Source: Ruminococcus sp. UBA3855
GTDB taxonomy: Bacteria; Bacillota; Clostridia; Oscillospirales; Ruminococcaceae
Assembly: GCA_002392545.1 (NCBI GenBank)
Contig: DGHF01000107.1
Span: forward strand, 1 to 28,538
Direction of reading: 5' to 3'
Length of the DNA stretch: 28,538 bases
In this document: piece by piece, positions 8,705 to 16,267 of the stretch
Layout: every line of letters starts with the position of its first letter
Position numbering within the stretch: position 1 is the stretch's first letter
Notes under the pieces: generated by a model
Told to the model about the DNA's origin: nothing
The model's database searches: none
Seen by the model: the letters and a program-made list of their open reading frames with translations, nothing else
Translations under genes and position numbers: made by a program

Positions 8705-11152
8705 TTATACAGAACCATTCATGTCCGCATAAATCCGCAAGCCGGCATTTCTCCGGTCACTGCACGACTTTTTCAGAACTTCATACAAAAATAAACGGAA
8801 ATCTGCATTATTCTTGCATTTTATGATAATCCGCCAGCGATATTTTCCGGCGATTTTTTGGTAATGAAACGGACTCGGTCGCATCACCCGAAGAGGTACT
8901 TTCTTCTGATACTGTTCTTCCTGTGCCGTCTCGTCAATATAATTCATGACGATTCCTGCACCTGCCTGAACCTGTTCCGGCTTCGTGCCCGAAATGCCTA
9001 TGATACACATGTCACAGAACGGCGGTAACAACATCATTTTCCGGATGGAAAATTCTTCTTTGCTGAACTGTTCGTAATCCTGCGCACCTGCCAGACGAAT
9101 AATGTAATGTTCCGGTAAGAAAGTCTGTAAAATCGCCCTTCCTGCCTTCTCACCACGTCCGCCACGTCCGACAACCTGCGTAATCAATGAGAATGTCTGC
9201 TCATAACTACGATAGTCGCCGTTGAATAACGCCTTATCCACACTCAGCACTCCGACAAGTGTCACATTCGGAAAGTCAAGCCCTTTTCCTATCATCTGCG
9301 TACCAAGCATAATGTCATATTTTCCCTGCCGGAACGCTTCAAAATTCTGTTCGTAGGCATAGCGTGTATTGGTCGTGTCGGCATCCATCCGCAAAATTCT
9401 TGCATCCGGAAAACGAACTGCAATTTCTTCCTCTAAACGCTGTGTGCCGAATCCCATCTTCCGGAGATGTACTCCCCCACATGCGGGGCACTTTTCCGGA
9501 ATATCCCTCACAATTCCACAATAATGACAGTGTAATTTTCCGTCGGTCTTGTGATAAGTCATCGGGACAGAACAATTTTCACAATAAATCGGCTGGTTGC
9601 ACTGACAGCACATTAAAATTGTCTGGTATCCTCTGCGGTTCAGGAGTAATACTGTCTGTTCACCATTGTGCAGGTTTTCTTCAATCGCTTCATGCAGACT
9701 GCGACTGAATTCAGAAGTATTTCCCTCTTCCCTTTCCAGTGCCATGTTGACAATTTCCACTTTCGGGAGCGGTGCATTCCGGTAACGGTGTTTCAGCTCC
9801 AGAAGTTCATAAATGCCTTTTTTTGCCCTACAGTAAGTCTCTAGTGTCGGGGTTGCGGATGCCGTCAGCAATACGGCGGAATGCCAGTCACAACGCTGTT
9901 TTGCAACTTCAATCGTATCATATCGGGGTGGCATTTCCGATTTATAGGAGCGTTCCCCCTCTTCATCCATGATGATAAGCCCGATATTTTCCAGCGGCGC
10001 AAATACCGCTGAACGTGCGCCAATTATTAAATCAGCTTCGCCTTTTCTGGCTCGTTCATAGGCATTCTGTCGCTCTGAAAGAGTCAGTCCGCTGTGAATA
10101 ATGGCAATACGCTTCCCGAATCTTGCTGTGAACCGCTCCGCCATCTGCGGAGTCAATGCGATTTCAGGGAGTAACATCAATACCGACATCCCCCTGTCAA
10201 GCGTGTGTGCAATCAGCTTTTCAAAGACGGCGGTCTTTCCGCTTCCTGTTACGCCATGCAACAGGAAACATTTCCGTTTCCCCTGCCCGATACATTCGGA
10301 AACTCTCTCAAAAACTGCCTGCTGTTCCTCCGATAAGAAAAAGGGCGCAGGTTCGGGAAGTTCTCTGACTTCGGGGGACGGTATCTTTTCGGTACGCTGT
10401 AAAATACCACTATGTAACATGTTCGTCAAAACGGCACTTGTCACCCCACAAAGATAACAAAGCTCTTTTTCCTCCATTTCTCCCAATTCTTCCAGCGTTT
10501 CAAAGACTTTCCGCTGTTTCGGGGTCATGTTCGGAATTGTTGCATCTTCTCCCTGCGGTCGGACTGACCATAATTTTTCATGTGCCGGACGGCTGGACTT
10601 TTCCGCCGTGTGGACAATCAGTCCGGCATCTGACAGCTCCCTGACAGCCTTTTCTTTTTGGGGTGTCTCCCTTGCATCCAAAAACTTATCAAATTCACTT
10701 TTTGAGGTGATTCTTTTAAGATACTGGTATATTTCCAGTGCTTCACTGCTGAGGGTGTCGGGGATTTCAACATCTCCCATTTTCCAGCCCTCTTTTATCC
10801 GCACATGAAACGCTAAGGGCAACACTGCCCTGACGGCATCGTAATAACTGCAAAATGTATTCTCCCGCAACCAGCCAATCAAAGAAAGCTGTTCCTCTGT
10901 GATGACTGGCTCGGGGTCAATTACTGCAATCAGGGGCTTCAGGGAAACAGTCTTCTTTTCTGTTTCCGCCTGTACCCGAAATATCATTCCTGTACAGCGT
11001 TTATTCCCCTTTCCGAACGGCACAACCACCCGACAGCCTGCCTTGCACTGCGTTTCCAGTTCGGGCGGTATCCGGTAAGAATACGCTGTATCAAGCGGAT
11101 AATTCGCCGTCTGCACGATAACTTCCGCCGTCCGACAAGTCAGTTCCGGCAT
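8705..11152 (-). CDS. priA: Primosomal replication-restart helicase PriA
   Basis: 3'-5' superfamily 2 helicase that reloads the replisome at stalled forks. There is an N-terminal DNA-binding region (1-110), a winged-helix region, Walker A HGVTGSGKT at 299-307, and DEEGERSYK at 396-404 where relatives usually read DEEH or DEEQ. The zinc-binding insertion has CXC/CXXC pairs at 516/518, 524/527, 542/545 and 555/558. The helicase C motifs GTQMIGKGLDFPN and QVVGRGGRG follow. The length of 815 aa is normal. The ATG at 11150-11152 overlaps the rpoZ stop (TAATG); no strong ribosome site is seen, so coupling to rpoZ is likely. In many Firmicutes coaBC stands between rpoZ and priA; it is absent here. 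Confidence 0.95.
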   Translation of the reverse strand: MPELTCRTAEVIVQTANYPLDTAYSYRIPPELETQCKAGCRVVVPFGKGNKRCTGMIFRVQAETEKKTVSLKPLIAVIDPEPVITEEQLSLIGWLRENTFCSYYDAVRAVLPLAFHVRIKEGWKMGDVEIPDTLSSEALEIYQYLKRITSKSEFDKFLDARETPQKEKAVRELSDAGLIVHTAEKSSRPAHEKLWSVRPQGEDATIPNMTPKQRKVFETLEELGEMEEKELCYLCGVTSAVLTNMLHSGILQRTEKIPSPEVRELPEPAPFFLSEEQQAVFERVSECIGQGKRKCFLLHGVTGSGKTAVFEKLIAHTLDRGMSVLMLLPEIALTPQMAERFTARFGKRIAIIHSGLTLSERQNAYERARKGEADLIIGARSAVFAPLENIGLIIMDEEGERSYKSEMPPRYDTIEVAKQRCDWHSAVLLTASATPTLETYCRAKKGIYELLELKHRYRNAPLPKVEIVNMALEREEGNTSEFSRSLHEAIEENLHNGEQTVLLLNRRGYQTILMCCQCNQPIYCENCSVPMTYHKTDGKLHCHYCGIVRDIPEKCPACGGVHLRKMGFGTQRLEEEIAVRFPDARILRMDADTTNTRYAYEQNFEAFRQGKYDIMLGTQMIGKGLDFPNVTLVGVLSVDKALFNGDYRSYEQTFSLITQVVGRGGRGEKAGRAILQTFLPEHYIIRLAGAQDYEQFSKEEFSIRKMMLLPPFCDMCIIGISGTKPEQVQAGAGIVMNYIDETAQEEQYQKKVPLRVMRPSPFHYQKIAGKYRWRIIIKCKNNADFRLFLYEVLKKSCSDRRNAGLRIYADMNGSV

Positions 11153-11367
11153 TATAAATGATTCTTCTTTTCAACCGGAACTTCAATAATTTTATATTCA
11201 CCTCTTGCGAACTCGTCAACGGCGGTCTTCACCGGCTTTTCTTCCAGTGGCTTTTCATTGTTATAGAGTTCGTCTGCGATTTCTCTCGCACGCTTGGCAA
11301 CGCCGATAACAAGAGAATAACAGCTTTCATTCTTGGTAATCAACTGAGTAATTGCAGGTCTTAACAT
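11152..11367 (-). CDS. rpoZ: RNA polymerase omega subunit
   Basis: Small subunit that helps fold and assemble beta' of RNA polymerase. The 71-aa product starts MLRPAITQLI and contains SCYSLVIGVAKRAREIADE. This resembles the conserved omega helix, where the N-terminal 'NRYxLV..AAKRAR' pattern appears as 'ESCYSLVIGVAKRARE'. The rest is a short acidic-basic tail. Placement between gmk and priA is the standard Firmicutes location and supports the call. Ribosome site AAAGGA lies about 9 bases before the ATG. The stop overlaps the priA start by one base. Confidence 0.92.
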   Translation of the reverse strand: MLRPAITQLITKNESCYSLVIGVAKRAREIADELYNNEKPLEEKPVKTAVDEFARGEYKIIEVPVEKKNHL

Positions 11368-11398
11368 ATTGATTCATCCTTTCTGAATGTATGGTATC

Positions 11399-11971
11399 TT
11401 ATTCTTGATTTACTTTGAGTTCAACGGCACGGGCTACGGCTTTGAAATCTTCCACTGCTTCTGAAAGTACATCGTTTACAATGCAGTAATCATATTCATT
11501 CCAGTGGGTCATTTCCTCCTCTGCCTGTGCAATCCGCTTGTCAATGACTTCCTGTGTTTCTGTACCACGCTTTTCCAGTCGCTGACGGAGTACCTCAATA
11601 CTAGGGGGCTGAATGAAAATCAACGTTGCATCTGGTCTCTTTTTGCGGATTTGTTCCGCACCTTTGACCTCAATTTCCAGAATCACGTTGTCCCCTGCGG
11701 AAAGATGCTCCTCAATGGGGGCTAACAATGTGCCATAGTAGTTGTCACAATAAGAGGCATACTCCAGAAATGCATCTTCCTGAATCAGATTCTCGAATGT
11801 CTCTTTCTGCAAGAATCTATAATGTACACCATCTTTTTCCCCTTTTCGGGGCTGTCTGGTGGTTGCGGAAACGGAATAATAGTATTTCGGATTCTTCAGG
11901 ATTTCACTGAGAATCGTTCCTTTTCCGCATCCTGACGGGGCGGAAACTACAATCAGTTTTCCACGCTTCAT
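11399..11971 (-). CDS. gmk: Guanylate kinase
   Basis: Phosphorylates GMP to GDP with ATP. The P-loop reads APSGCGKGT at about 11-19, followed by SATTRQPRKGEKDGVHY, the GMP-binding region, and EYASYCDNYYGT with the conserved YGT. VILEIEVKGAEQIRKK matches the 'DIDxQGA' block, and IFIQPPS follows. The length of 190 aa is typical of the bacterial enzyme. An AAAGGA ribosome site precedes the ATG. It lies between yicC and rpoZ; the small remA gene that often separates yicC and gmk in Firmicutes is not present in the 42-base gap. Confidence 0.97.
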   Translation of the reverse strand: MKRGKLIVVSAPSGCGKGTILSEILKNPKYYYSVSATTRQPRKGEKDGVHYRFLQKETFENLIQEDAFLEYASYCDNYYGTLLAPIEEHLSAGDNVILEIEVKGAEQIRKKRPDATLIFIQPPSIEVLRQRLEKRGTETQEVIDKRIAQAEEEMTHWNEYDYCIVNDVLSEAVEDFKAVARAVELKVNQE

Positions 11972-12013
11972 CTGACATCATCCTTTCTTTGTTCATTATC
12001 ATTTACCGGAACA

Positions 12014-12973
12014 TTATTCAATATTCTGAATCTGCTCACGGATTTTTTCAATTTCCGATTTCATCTCTACAACGACGGATGTAATTTCAATATCCTGCAC
12101 TTTTGAACCAATGGTATTGACTTCACGGTTCAATTCCTGCACGAGGAAGTCCAGCTTTCTGCCAATGCTCCCATCTTCGGAAAGCATATTCCGCATCTGT
12201 GAAATATGGCTGTGCAGTCTGACGGTTTCTTCATCCACGGCGGTTTTCTCGGAGAAAATCGCTGCTTCTGTCAAAATTCGCTGTTCATCTATGGTTGTAT
12301 CCTTGAGGATTTCGGAAATCTTTGTAAATAGGCGTTCCCTGTAGTGTCCTGTCAGTTCAGGGGCTTTTTCCTCCACCACTGCAACGCATTTTTCTAACAG
12401 GACAAGGCGGTTGAGAATGTCCGCTTTCATCTTTTCGCCCTCTGTCTCACGCATGGAAACAAAGGCATTCAGGGCATTTTCTGCCACTCCCATGACCGAA
12501 CGGCGGACTTCGTTTTCATCTTCCTGCGGTTTCTCCACACGGAAAATGTCGGGTAACTGCATCATGGTCTGCCATGTCATGCGTTCTTCTGTTTTGTGAT
12601 AATACCCGTCCGGTGCAAGAAATCCGGATTGATTGTCAATGATTTCGCCCTGTTCATTTCTGGTGACATAATTGTTATTATAAGCCCTCATGGCATCCAG
12701 ATAACCTCTGACAATGGCTTCATTCACCCGAATGTCCGCTTTTCTTCCTTCCAAGGGGTTGATAGTAACGGAAATTTCTACTTTTCCACGGGAAACCTTT
12801 GTTTTCAGGAGGGCTTTCAGTTCTTCCTCCAGATAGGTATAATTCCGCCCGATACGGACATTCTGTTCCAGATAACGAGAATTCACTGACTTGATTTCTA
12901 CCAGAATATCCCGCCCCTCGCTTTGGAGTTGTGACCGTCCGTAACCTGTCATACTTCTAATCAATTTGCTCAT
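12014..12973 (-). CDS. yicC: YicC/YloC-family endoribonuclease
   Basis: Member of the YicC-like family; E. coli YicC is reported to be an endoribonuclease involved in sRNA turnover. The N-terminal family signature RSMTGYGRSQ and the C-terminal GRKLDFLVQELNREVNTIGSK-like block (about residues 280-300) are both present. The predicted length of about 319 aa is slightly long because of a segment around 95-135 that includes NEQGEIIDNQ. The start is ambiguous: ATG 12971-12973 lies only 2 bases after AGGAG, whereas TTG 12962-12964 has an 11-base spacing and would give the family-typical MIRSMTGYG start. It is the first gene of the long minus-strand operon, directly behind the promoter at 13069-13097. 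Confidence 0.93.
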   Translation of the reverse strand: MSKLIRSMTGYGRSQLQSEGRDILVEIKSVNSRYLEQNVRIGRNYTYLEEELKALLKTKVSRGKVEISVTINPLEGRKADIRVNEAIVRGYLDAMRAYNNNYVTRNEQGEIIDNQSGFLAPDGYYHKTEERMTWQTMMQLPDIFRVEKPQEDENEVRRSVMGVAENALNAFVSMRETEGEKMKADILNRLVLLEKCVAVVEEKAPELTGHYRERLFTKISEILKDTTIDEQRILTEAAIFSEKTAVDEETVRLHSHISQMRNMLSEDGSIGRKLDFLVQELNREVNTIGSKVQDIEITSVVVEMKSEIEKIREQIQNIE

Positions 12974-13068
12974 CGCTCCTACTCTGTATATAATAATGAC
13001 ACACTGTAATTTTCCTGATACTTCCAATCATGCTTCCGCATTTTTGGCATAATCCATCCGATTATAAT

Positions 13069-13097
13069 AGTATACCACATCCAAAAGAAAAAATCAA
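13069..13097 (-). promoter_or_regulatory. Sigma-A promoter of the yicC-to-thiN operon
   Basis: Reading the minus strand, TTGATT (13092-13097) and TATACT (13069-13074) are separated by exactly 17 bases. A second A/T-rich TATAAT-like hexamer follows just downstream. Transcription would begin near 13060 and give a leader of about 90 bases before yicC. No other comparably good promoter was found before thiN, so this is the probable main promoter of the cluster. Confidence 0.8.
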
Positions 13098-13192
13098 GTA
13101 TTTCAAAGAGTTTTTTACCATTTTTTCATAAACGGATATTTTTTCTCTCTTTGGGTATGCTGTTCCTAAACCACTATGAAAGGAGAATTACG

Positions 13193-13363
13193 ATGCAAGA
13201 ACGCCCATTTTTCCCATTTCCGGAAAATGAAGACAATCTTTTTTCCGGTGCAGGCACGGAAATGACTGGTTTGATTCCGTCTGGTCATCCCGAAAAAGAA
13301 GAACGTGACAGCTATCAGGATATTTTCCCATGGCTGCCACCTTTCGCAGATGTGCAGATTTAA
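13193..13363 (+). CDS. Orphan 56-aa peptide
   Basis: Not recognised. The ATG at 13193 has a near-perfect ribosome site, AAAGGAG seven bases upstream, and the frame stays open for 56 residues, so it is probably translated. The peptide is acidic and rich in Phe, Pro, Glu and Asp. It starts MQERPFFPFPENED, has a Ser/Gly/Pro middle and ends DIFPWLPPFADVQI. It has no transmembrane helix, signal peptide or Cys. It lies divergently from the yicC promoter and upstream of the rplU promoter. No convincing sigma-A promoter was seen before it, so another sigma factor (for example a sporulation one) is possible but unproven. Function is unknown. Confidence 0.6.
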   Translation: MQERPFFPFPENEDNLFSGAGTEMTGLIPSGHPEKEERDSYQDIFPWLPPFADVQI

Positions 13364-13364
13364 C

Positions 13365-13406
13365 AAAGACTCTGGCGGACAAGGGAGTTTTTTTCTCTCT
13401 TGTCCG
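13365..13406 (+). terminator. Hairpin(s) after the 56-aa gene, possible terminator
   Basis: Two overlapping structures are possible. AAAGACTC (13365-13372) can pair with GAGTTTTT (13385-13392, one G-U), ending in a T run, as a short terminator. CGGACAAGGGAG (13376-13387) can instead pair with CTCTCTTGTCCG (13395-13406, one G-U) as a 12-bp hairpin with seven T in the loop and no T tail after it. They share 13385-13387 and nearby bases, so they exclude one another. Confidence 0.5.
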
Positions 13407-13432
13407 TATTCCTGAAATTTCTGAAAAAAGAC

Positions 13433-13461
13433 TTGACAAAATTACCGAAATATGTTACAAT
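13433..13461 (+). promoter_or_regulatory. Sigma-A promoter of rplU-prp-rpmA
   Basis: TTGACA (13433-13438), a 17-base spacer, then TACAAT (13456-13461): a near-consensus vegetative promoter. Transcription should start near 13468, leaving a leader of about 80 bases before rplU. Confidence 0.9.
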
Positions 13462-13467
13462 AAGAAT

Positions 13468-13548
13468 GCCGCTTGTATCAGGTTTTAAAATTCAGGTGTC
13501 CCCCCTGATGCCTGAATACAGCGAGTCTATCGTAAAGGCAGGTGCTGT
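13468..13548 (+). promoter_or_regulatory. L21-type ribosomal leader (candidate)
   Basis: The 5' untranslated region of rplU contains the inverted repeat ATTCAGG (13489-13495) and CCTGAAT (13510-13516), with a C-rich loop that itself can pair (CAGG with CCTG). The downstream part carries the ribosome site AGGCAGGTG. Firmicutes rplU transcripts commonly carry a structured L21 leader thought to mediate feedback by the ribosomal protein. Position and folding fit this, but the match to the known consensus was not computed. Confidence 0.6.
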
Positions 13549-13863
13549 ATGATGTATGCAGTGATTGAAACTGGCGGAAAGCAGGTTCGTGTTCAGGAAG
13601 GTGAAACTATTTTCATCGAAAAGCTCAATGTTGAGGCTAATGACAATGTAACTTTCGACAAGATTGTTGCAGTTGGCACAGACGCAGGTCTGAAAGTTGG
13701 TACTCCTTATGTTGAGGGCGCAACTGTTACCGCTAAGGTTCTGAAGAATGGCAAGGCTAAGAAGATTACCGTTTTCACTTACAAGCCTAAGAAGGGCGAA
13801 AAGCGCAAGATGGGTCACAGACAGCCGTACACACAGGTACAGATTGAATCAATTCAGGCATGA
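13549..13863 (+). CDS. rplU: 50S ribosomal protein L21
   Basis: Large-subunit protein L21 that binds 23S rRNA domains. The N-terminus [17 protein letters not shown] and the later [19 protein letters not shown] segment are diagnostic, and about 103 aa is the usual size. Two consecutive ATG codons (13549 and 13552) are possible starts. The AGGTG element is 6 or 9 bases upstream respectively, and the second gives the common MYAV start. The stop overlaps the start of prp (ATGA), so L21 and Prp are translationally coupled. Confidence 0.97.
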   Translation: MMYAVIETGGKQVRVQEGETIFIEKLNVEANDNVTFDKIVAVGTDAGLKVGTPYVEGATVTAKVLKNGKAKKITVFTYKPKKGEKRKMGHRQPYTQVQIESIQA

Positions 13864-14177
13864 TTCACGCCCAATTTGAAAAGATTCACAATCGTTTCTG
13901 TGCCGTCCGTATTCACGGACACGCAGAGTTTGCAGATGCCGGACAAGATATTGTTTGTTCAGCGGTTTCGTCCGCTGTGCAGTATGCCACTCTCTTGATT
14001 ACCGAGATTTTTCACGAAAAAGATGAGGAATCCGCTGAGGGGAATTTCATTTCTGTCCGTCTTTGCACTCCTGAAAAAGGTCACAGTGCCGGAGTGCTGG
14101 AGGGATTGTGCCAGCATTTGCAATTGATTTCGGAAGATTATCCGAATACTATTGAAATTATTATTACGGAGGTGTAA
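13860..14177 (+). CDS. prp: Ribosomal-processing cysteine protease Prp
   Basis: Prp (YsxB) removes the N-terminal extension of ribosomal protein L27 in Firmicutes. The catalytic dyad motif is visible as [19 protein letters not shown], with His20 and Cys33. The length of 105 aa matches the family. It overlaps rplU by four bases (ATGA) and ends just before rpmA, its substrate gene. The L27 encoded next carries a matching cleavage site, which gives strong functional support. Confidence 0.95.
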   Translation: MIHAQFEKIHNRFCAVRIHGHAEFADAGQDIVCSAVSSAVQYATLLITEIFHEKDEESAEGNFISVRLCTPEKGHSAGVLEGLCQHLQLISEDYPNTIEIIITEV

Positions 14178-14181
14178 AGTT

Positions 14182-14460
14182 ATGCTTAGAATTAGTATGC
14201 AGTTTTTTGCACATAAGAAAGGTATGGGTTCTACCAAGAATGGTCGTGACTCTGAATCCAAGAGACTGGGTGTGAAGCGTGCAGATGGTCAGTATGTTAC
14301 TGCTGGTAATATTCTCGTTCGTCAGCGTGGTACACACATTCATCCGGGTGAAGGTGTCGGCAAGGGTTCTGATGACACTTTGTTTGCAACAGTCAATGGC
14401 AGAGTGAAGTTTGAGCGTTGGGGTCGTGACCGCAAGAAGGTAAGCGTTTACGCTGAATAA
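14182..14460 (+). CDS. rpmA: 50S ribosomal protein L27 with cleavable N-terminus
   Basis: L27 reaches toward the peptidyl transferase centre. The ATG at 14182 has GGAGGTG seven bases upstream. The 92-aa product begins MLRISMQFF and then [21 protein letters not shown]. The first nine residues form the Firmicutes extension (pattern MLxxxxQFF before AHKKG), which Prp removes between Phe9 and Ala10. The core motifs [19 protein letters not shown] are intact. A longer in-frame opening from 14152 lacks a ribosome site and overlaps prp. The gene is followed by a terminator. Confidence 0.97.
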   Translation: MLRISMQFFAHKKGMGSTKNGRDSESKRLGVKRADGQYVTAGNILVRQRGTHIHPGEGVGKGSDDTLFATVNGRVKFERWGRDRKKVSVYAE

Positions 14461-14474
14461 TTACCGCTTGAAAG

Positions 14475-14516
14475 TCCTAGGCTTTTTAGACTTGTGAGAA
14501 GAAGCCTAGGATTTTT
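14475..14516 (+). terminator. Rho-independent terminator after rpmA
   Basis: TCCTAGGCTT (14475-14484) and AAGCCTAGGA (14502-14511) form a perfect 10-bp stem with a 17-base loop, followed by five T (14512-14516). It lies only 42 bases before the obgE start with no promoter seen between, so it may be partly read through. Confidence 0.85.
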
Positions 14517-14558
14517 CTGTACAGGTCACGGCGAACACTTCAGGAAAGGAGCAAGGGC

Positions 14559-15836
14559 ATGAAATTTGTTGACCAAGCGAGAATTACAATCAAAGCCGGA
14601 AACGGCGGTGATGGTGCAGTTTCGTTTCACCGTGAAAAATATGTAGCTGCCGGAGGTCCTGATGGCGGTGACGGCGGCAACGGCGGTAATGTGGTATTTA
14701 TTGCGGATGACAGCCTTTCTTCCCTCATCAATTTCCGCTATAAACGGAAATATGTCGCTCCCAATGGTGAAAACGGTTCTGCAAAACGCTGTACCGGAAA
14801 AAGTGCGGAAGACCTGATTATTAAAGTCCCAAGAGGTACTTTAATTCGTGAAGCGGAGACAGGGCGCATTATGGCTGATATTTCCGACGATTTGCCCCAT
14901 ATCCTCGCAAGAGGCGGAAAGGGCGGAAAGGGCAATCAGCATTTTGCTACCTCTACTCGCCAGATTCCAAGATTTTCTAAACCGGGGTTCACTGGGGAAA
15001 GTTTCGAAATCCAGATGGAATTGAAACTGATTGCAGATGTGGGGCTGATTGGGTTTCCCAACGTCGGGAAATCTACATTGATTTCCGTTGTCAGTGCTGC
15101 AAAGCCTGAAATCGCAAACTATCATTTCACCACGCTGACCCCTGTTCTGGGTGTCGTCAAGCTGGATGAGGAACGTTCTTTTGTGATGGCAGATATTCCG
15201 GGGCTGATTGAAGGCGCAAGCGAAGGCGTTGGATTAGGACACGAGTTTCTCCGGCATGTCGAAAGATGTCGTTTATTGGTGCATGTTGTCGACGTTTCCG
15301 GTTCGGAAGGGCGTGACCCTATCGACGATTTTGAGAAAATCAATACCGAACTTGCCAATTTCAGCGAATCCCTTTCAGAGTGTCCGCAGATTGTCGCTGC
15401 AAATAAATCCGATATGGCAACGGATGAACAGATTGCAACATTCCGTGATTATATCGAAAAGCAGGGTCTCCCCTTCTTTGTGATTTCCGCAGCAACCACC
15501 AAAGGCACGAAAGAGCTTGTCAATGCAGCCGCTAACGTTCTTGCAGAGTTGCCCCCTGTCAGGGTCTATGAACCACAGCCCGCATTTCAGGAGGATATTT
15601 CTTCACAGGGGAAACGTGCGTTCACTGTCGAAATTCTGGAAGATAATGTGTATTATGTTGATGCACCATGGGCGGAAGATATTCTCCGTACTGCGGATAT
15701 GGACGACTATTCCTCTCTCCAGTATTTCCAGCGTGTACTGCGTTCCAGCGGAATCATTGACAAACTGGAAGAAATGGGAATCGAAGAAGGCGATACGGTA
15801 AGTATCTGCGGTTTTGAATTCGATTACGTCAGGTAA
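14559..15836 (+). CDS. obgE: GTPase Obg (ObgE/CgtA)
   Basis: Essential ribosome- and stress-associated GTPase. A glycine-rich Obg fold covers residues 1-158 (KAGNGGDGAVSFHREKYVA and following glycine turns). The G domain has G1 GFPNVGKS at 165-172, G3 DIPGLIEGA at 212-220, G4 NKSD at 282-285 and G5 SAA near 310. A C-terminal OCT domain (about 355-425) ends in FEFDYVR. The length of 425 aa fits the Gram-positive form with OCT. The ribosome site AAAGGAG lies about 9 bases before ATG 14559. It follows rplU-prp-rpmA, the conserved context, and precedes mrnC by five bases. Confidence 0.98.
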   Translation: MKFVDQARITIKAGNGGDGAVSFHREKYVAAGGPDGGDGGNGGNVVFIADDSLSSLINFRYKRKYVAPNGENGSAKRCTGKSAEDLIIKVPRGTLIREAETGRIMADISDDLPHILARGGKGGKGNQHFATSTRQIPRFSKPGFTGESFEIQMELKLIADVGLIGFPNVGKSTLISVVSAAKPEIANYHFTTLTPVLGVVKLDEERSFVMADIPGLIEGASEGVGLGHEFLRHVERCRLLVHVVDVSGSEGRDPIDDFEKINTELANFSESLSECPQIVAANKSDMATDEQIATFRDYIEKQGLPFFVISAATTKGTKELVNAAANVLAELPPVRVYEPQPAFQEDISSQGKRAFTVEILEDNVYYVDAPWAEDILRTADMDDYSSLQYFQRVLRSSGIIDKLEEMGIEEGDTVSICGFEFDYVR

Positions 15837-15841
15837 ACGGA

Positions 15842-16258
15842 ATGAATCAATATTTATCAGAAAAAGAAGCCCGTCAGTATAGCCCTTTAACCCTTGCTTT
15901 TCTCGGTGACAGCGTTTATGAAACCATGATTCGGGAAACATTAGTCAAAGCCGGAAATATTCCTGTCAGGAAACTGCATGAGCAGAAAATCCGTCTGGTT
16001 TGTGCTGGATTTCAGGCAAGAGCTTTTGAAATGCTTGTTCCCTTGCTTTCTGAACAGGAATTGTCCGTTGCAAAGCGTGGGAGGAATGCCGAAAGCATCC
16101 CACCAAAACACGCTGACCCTGCAGACTACCGGAAAGCCACGGGATTAGAAGCGTTATTTGGTTATCTGTATCTGATGGGAGATAGGAAACGTCTGGAAGA
16201 TTTGTTTCAGACGATATGGAACGGACAGGAAAATTTTCTGTCCGATGAAAAGGAGTGA
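15842..16258 (+). CDS. mrnC: Mini-ribonuclease 3 (MrnC)
   Basis: RNase III-like enzyme lacking a dsRNA-binding domain; in Bacillus it matures 23S rRNA. The RNase III core motifs appear as LAFLGDSVYETMIRE near residue 18-32 (catalytic Asp/Glu cluster) and DYRKATGLEALFGYLYLMG near 96-114. Other family features are SEQELSVAKRGRNAES and the PPKHADPADYRKAT run. The length of 138 aa matches the family and excludes full-length RNase III. It starts five bases after obgE with a weak AGGTAAACGGA ribosome site, so coupling is likely. Confidence 0.95.
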   Translation: MNQYLSEKEARQYSPLTLAFLGDSVYETMIRETLVKAGNIPVRKLHEQKIRLVCAGFQARAFEMLVPLLSEQELSVAKRGRNAESIPPKHADPADYRKATGLEALFGYLYLMGDRKRLEDLFQTIWNGQENFLSDEKE

Positions 16259-16267
16259 TTTTTTTAC

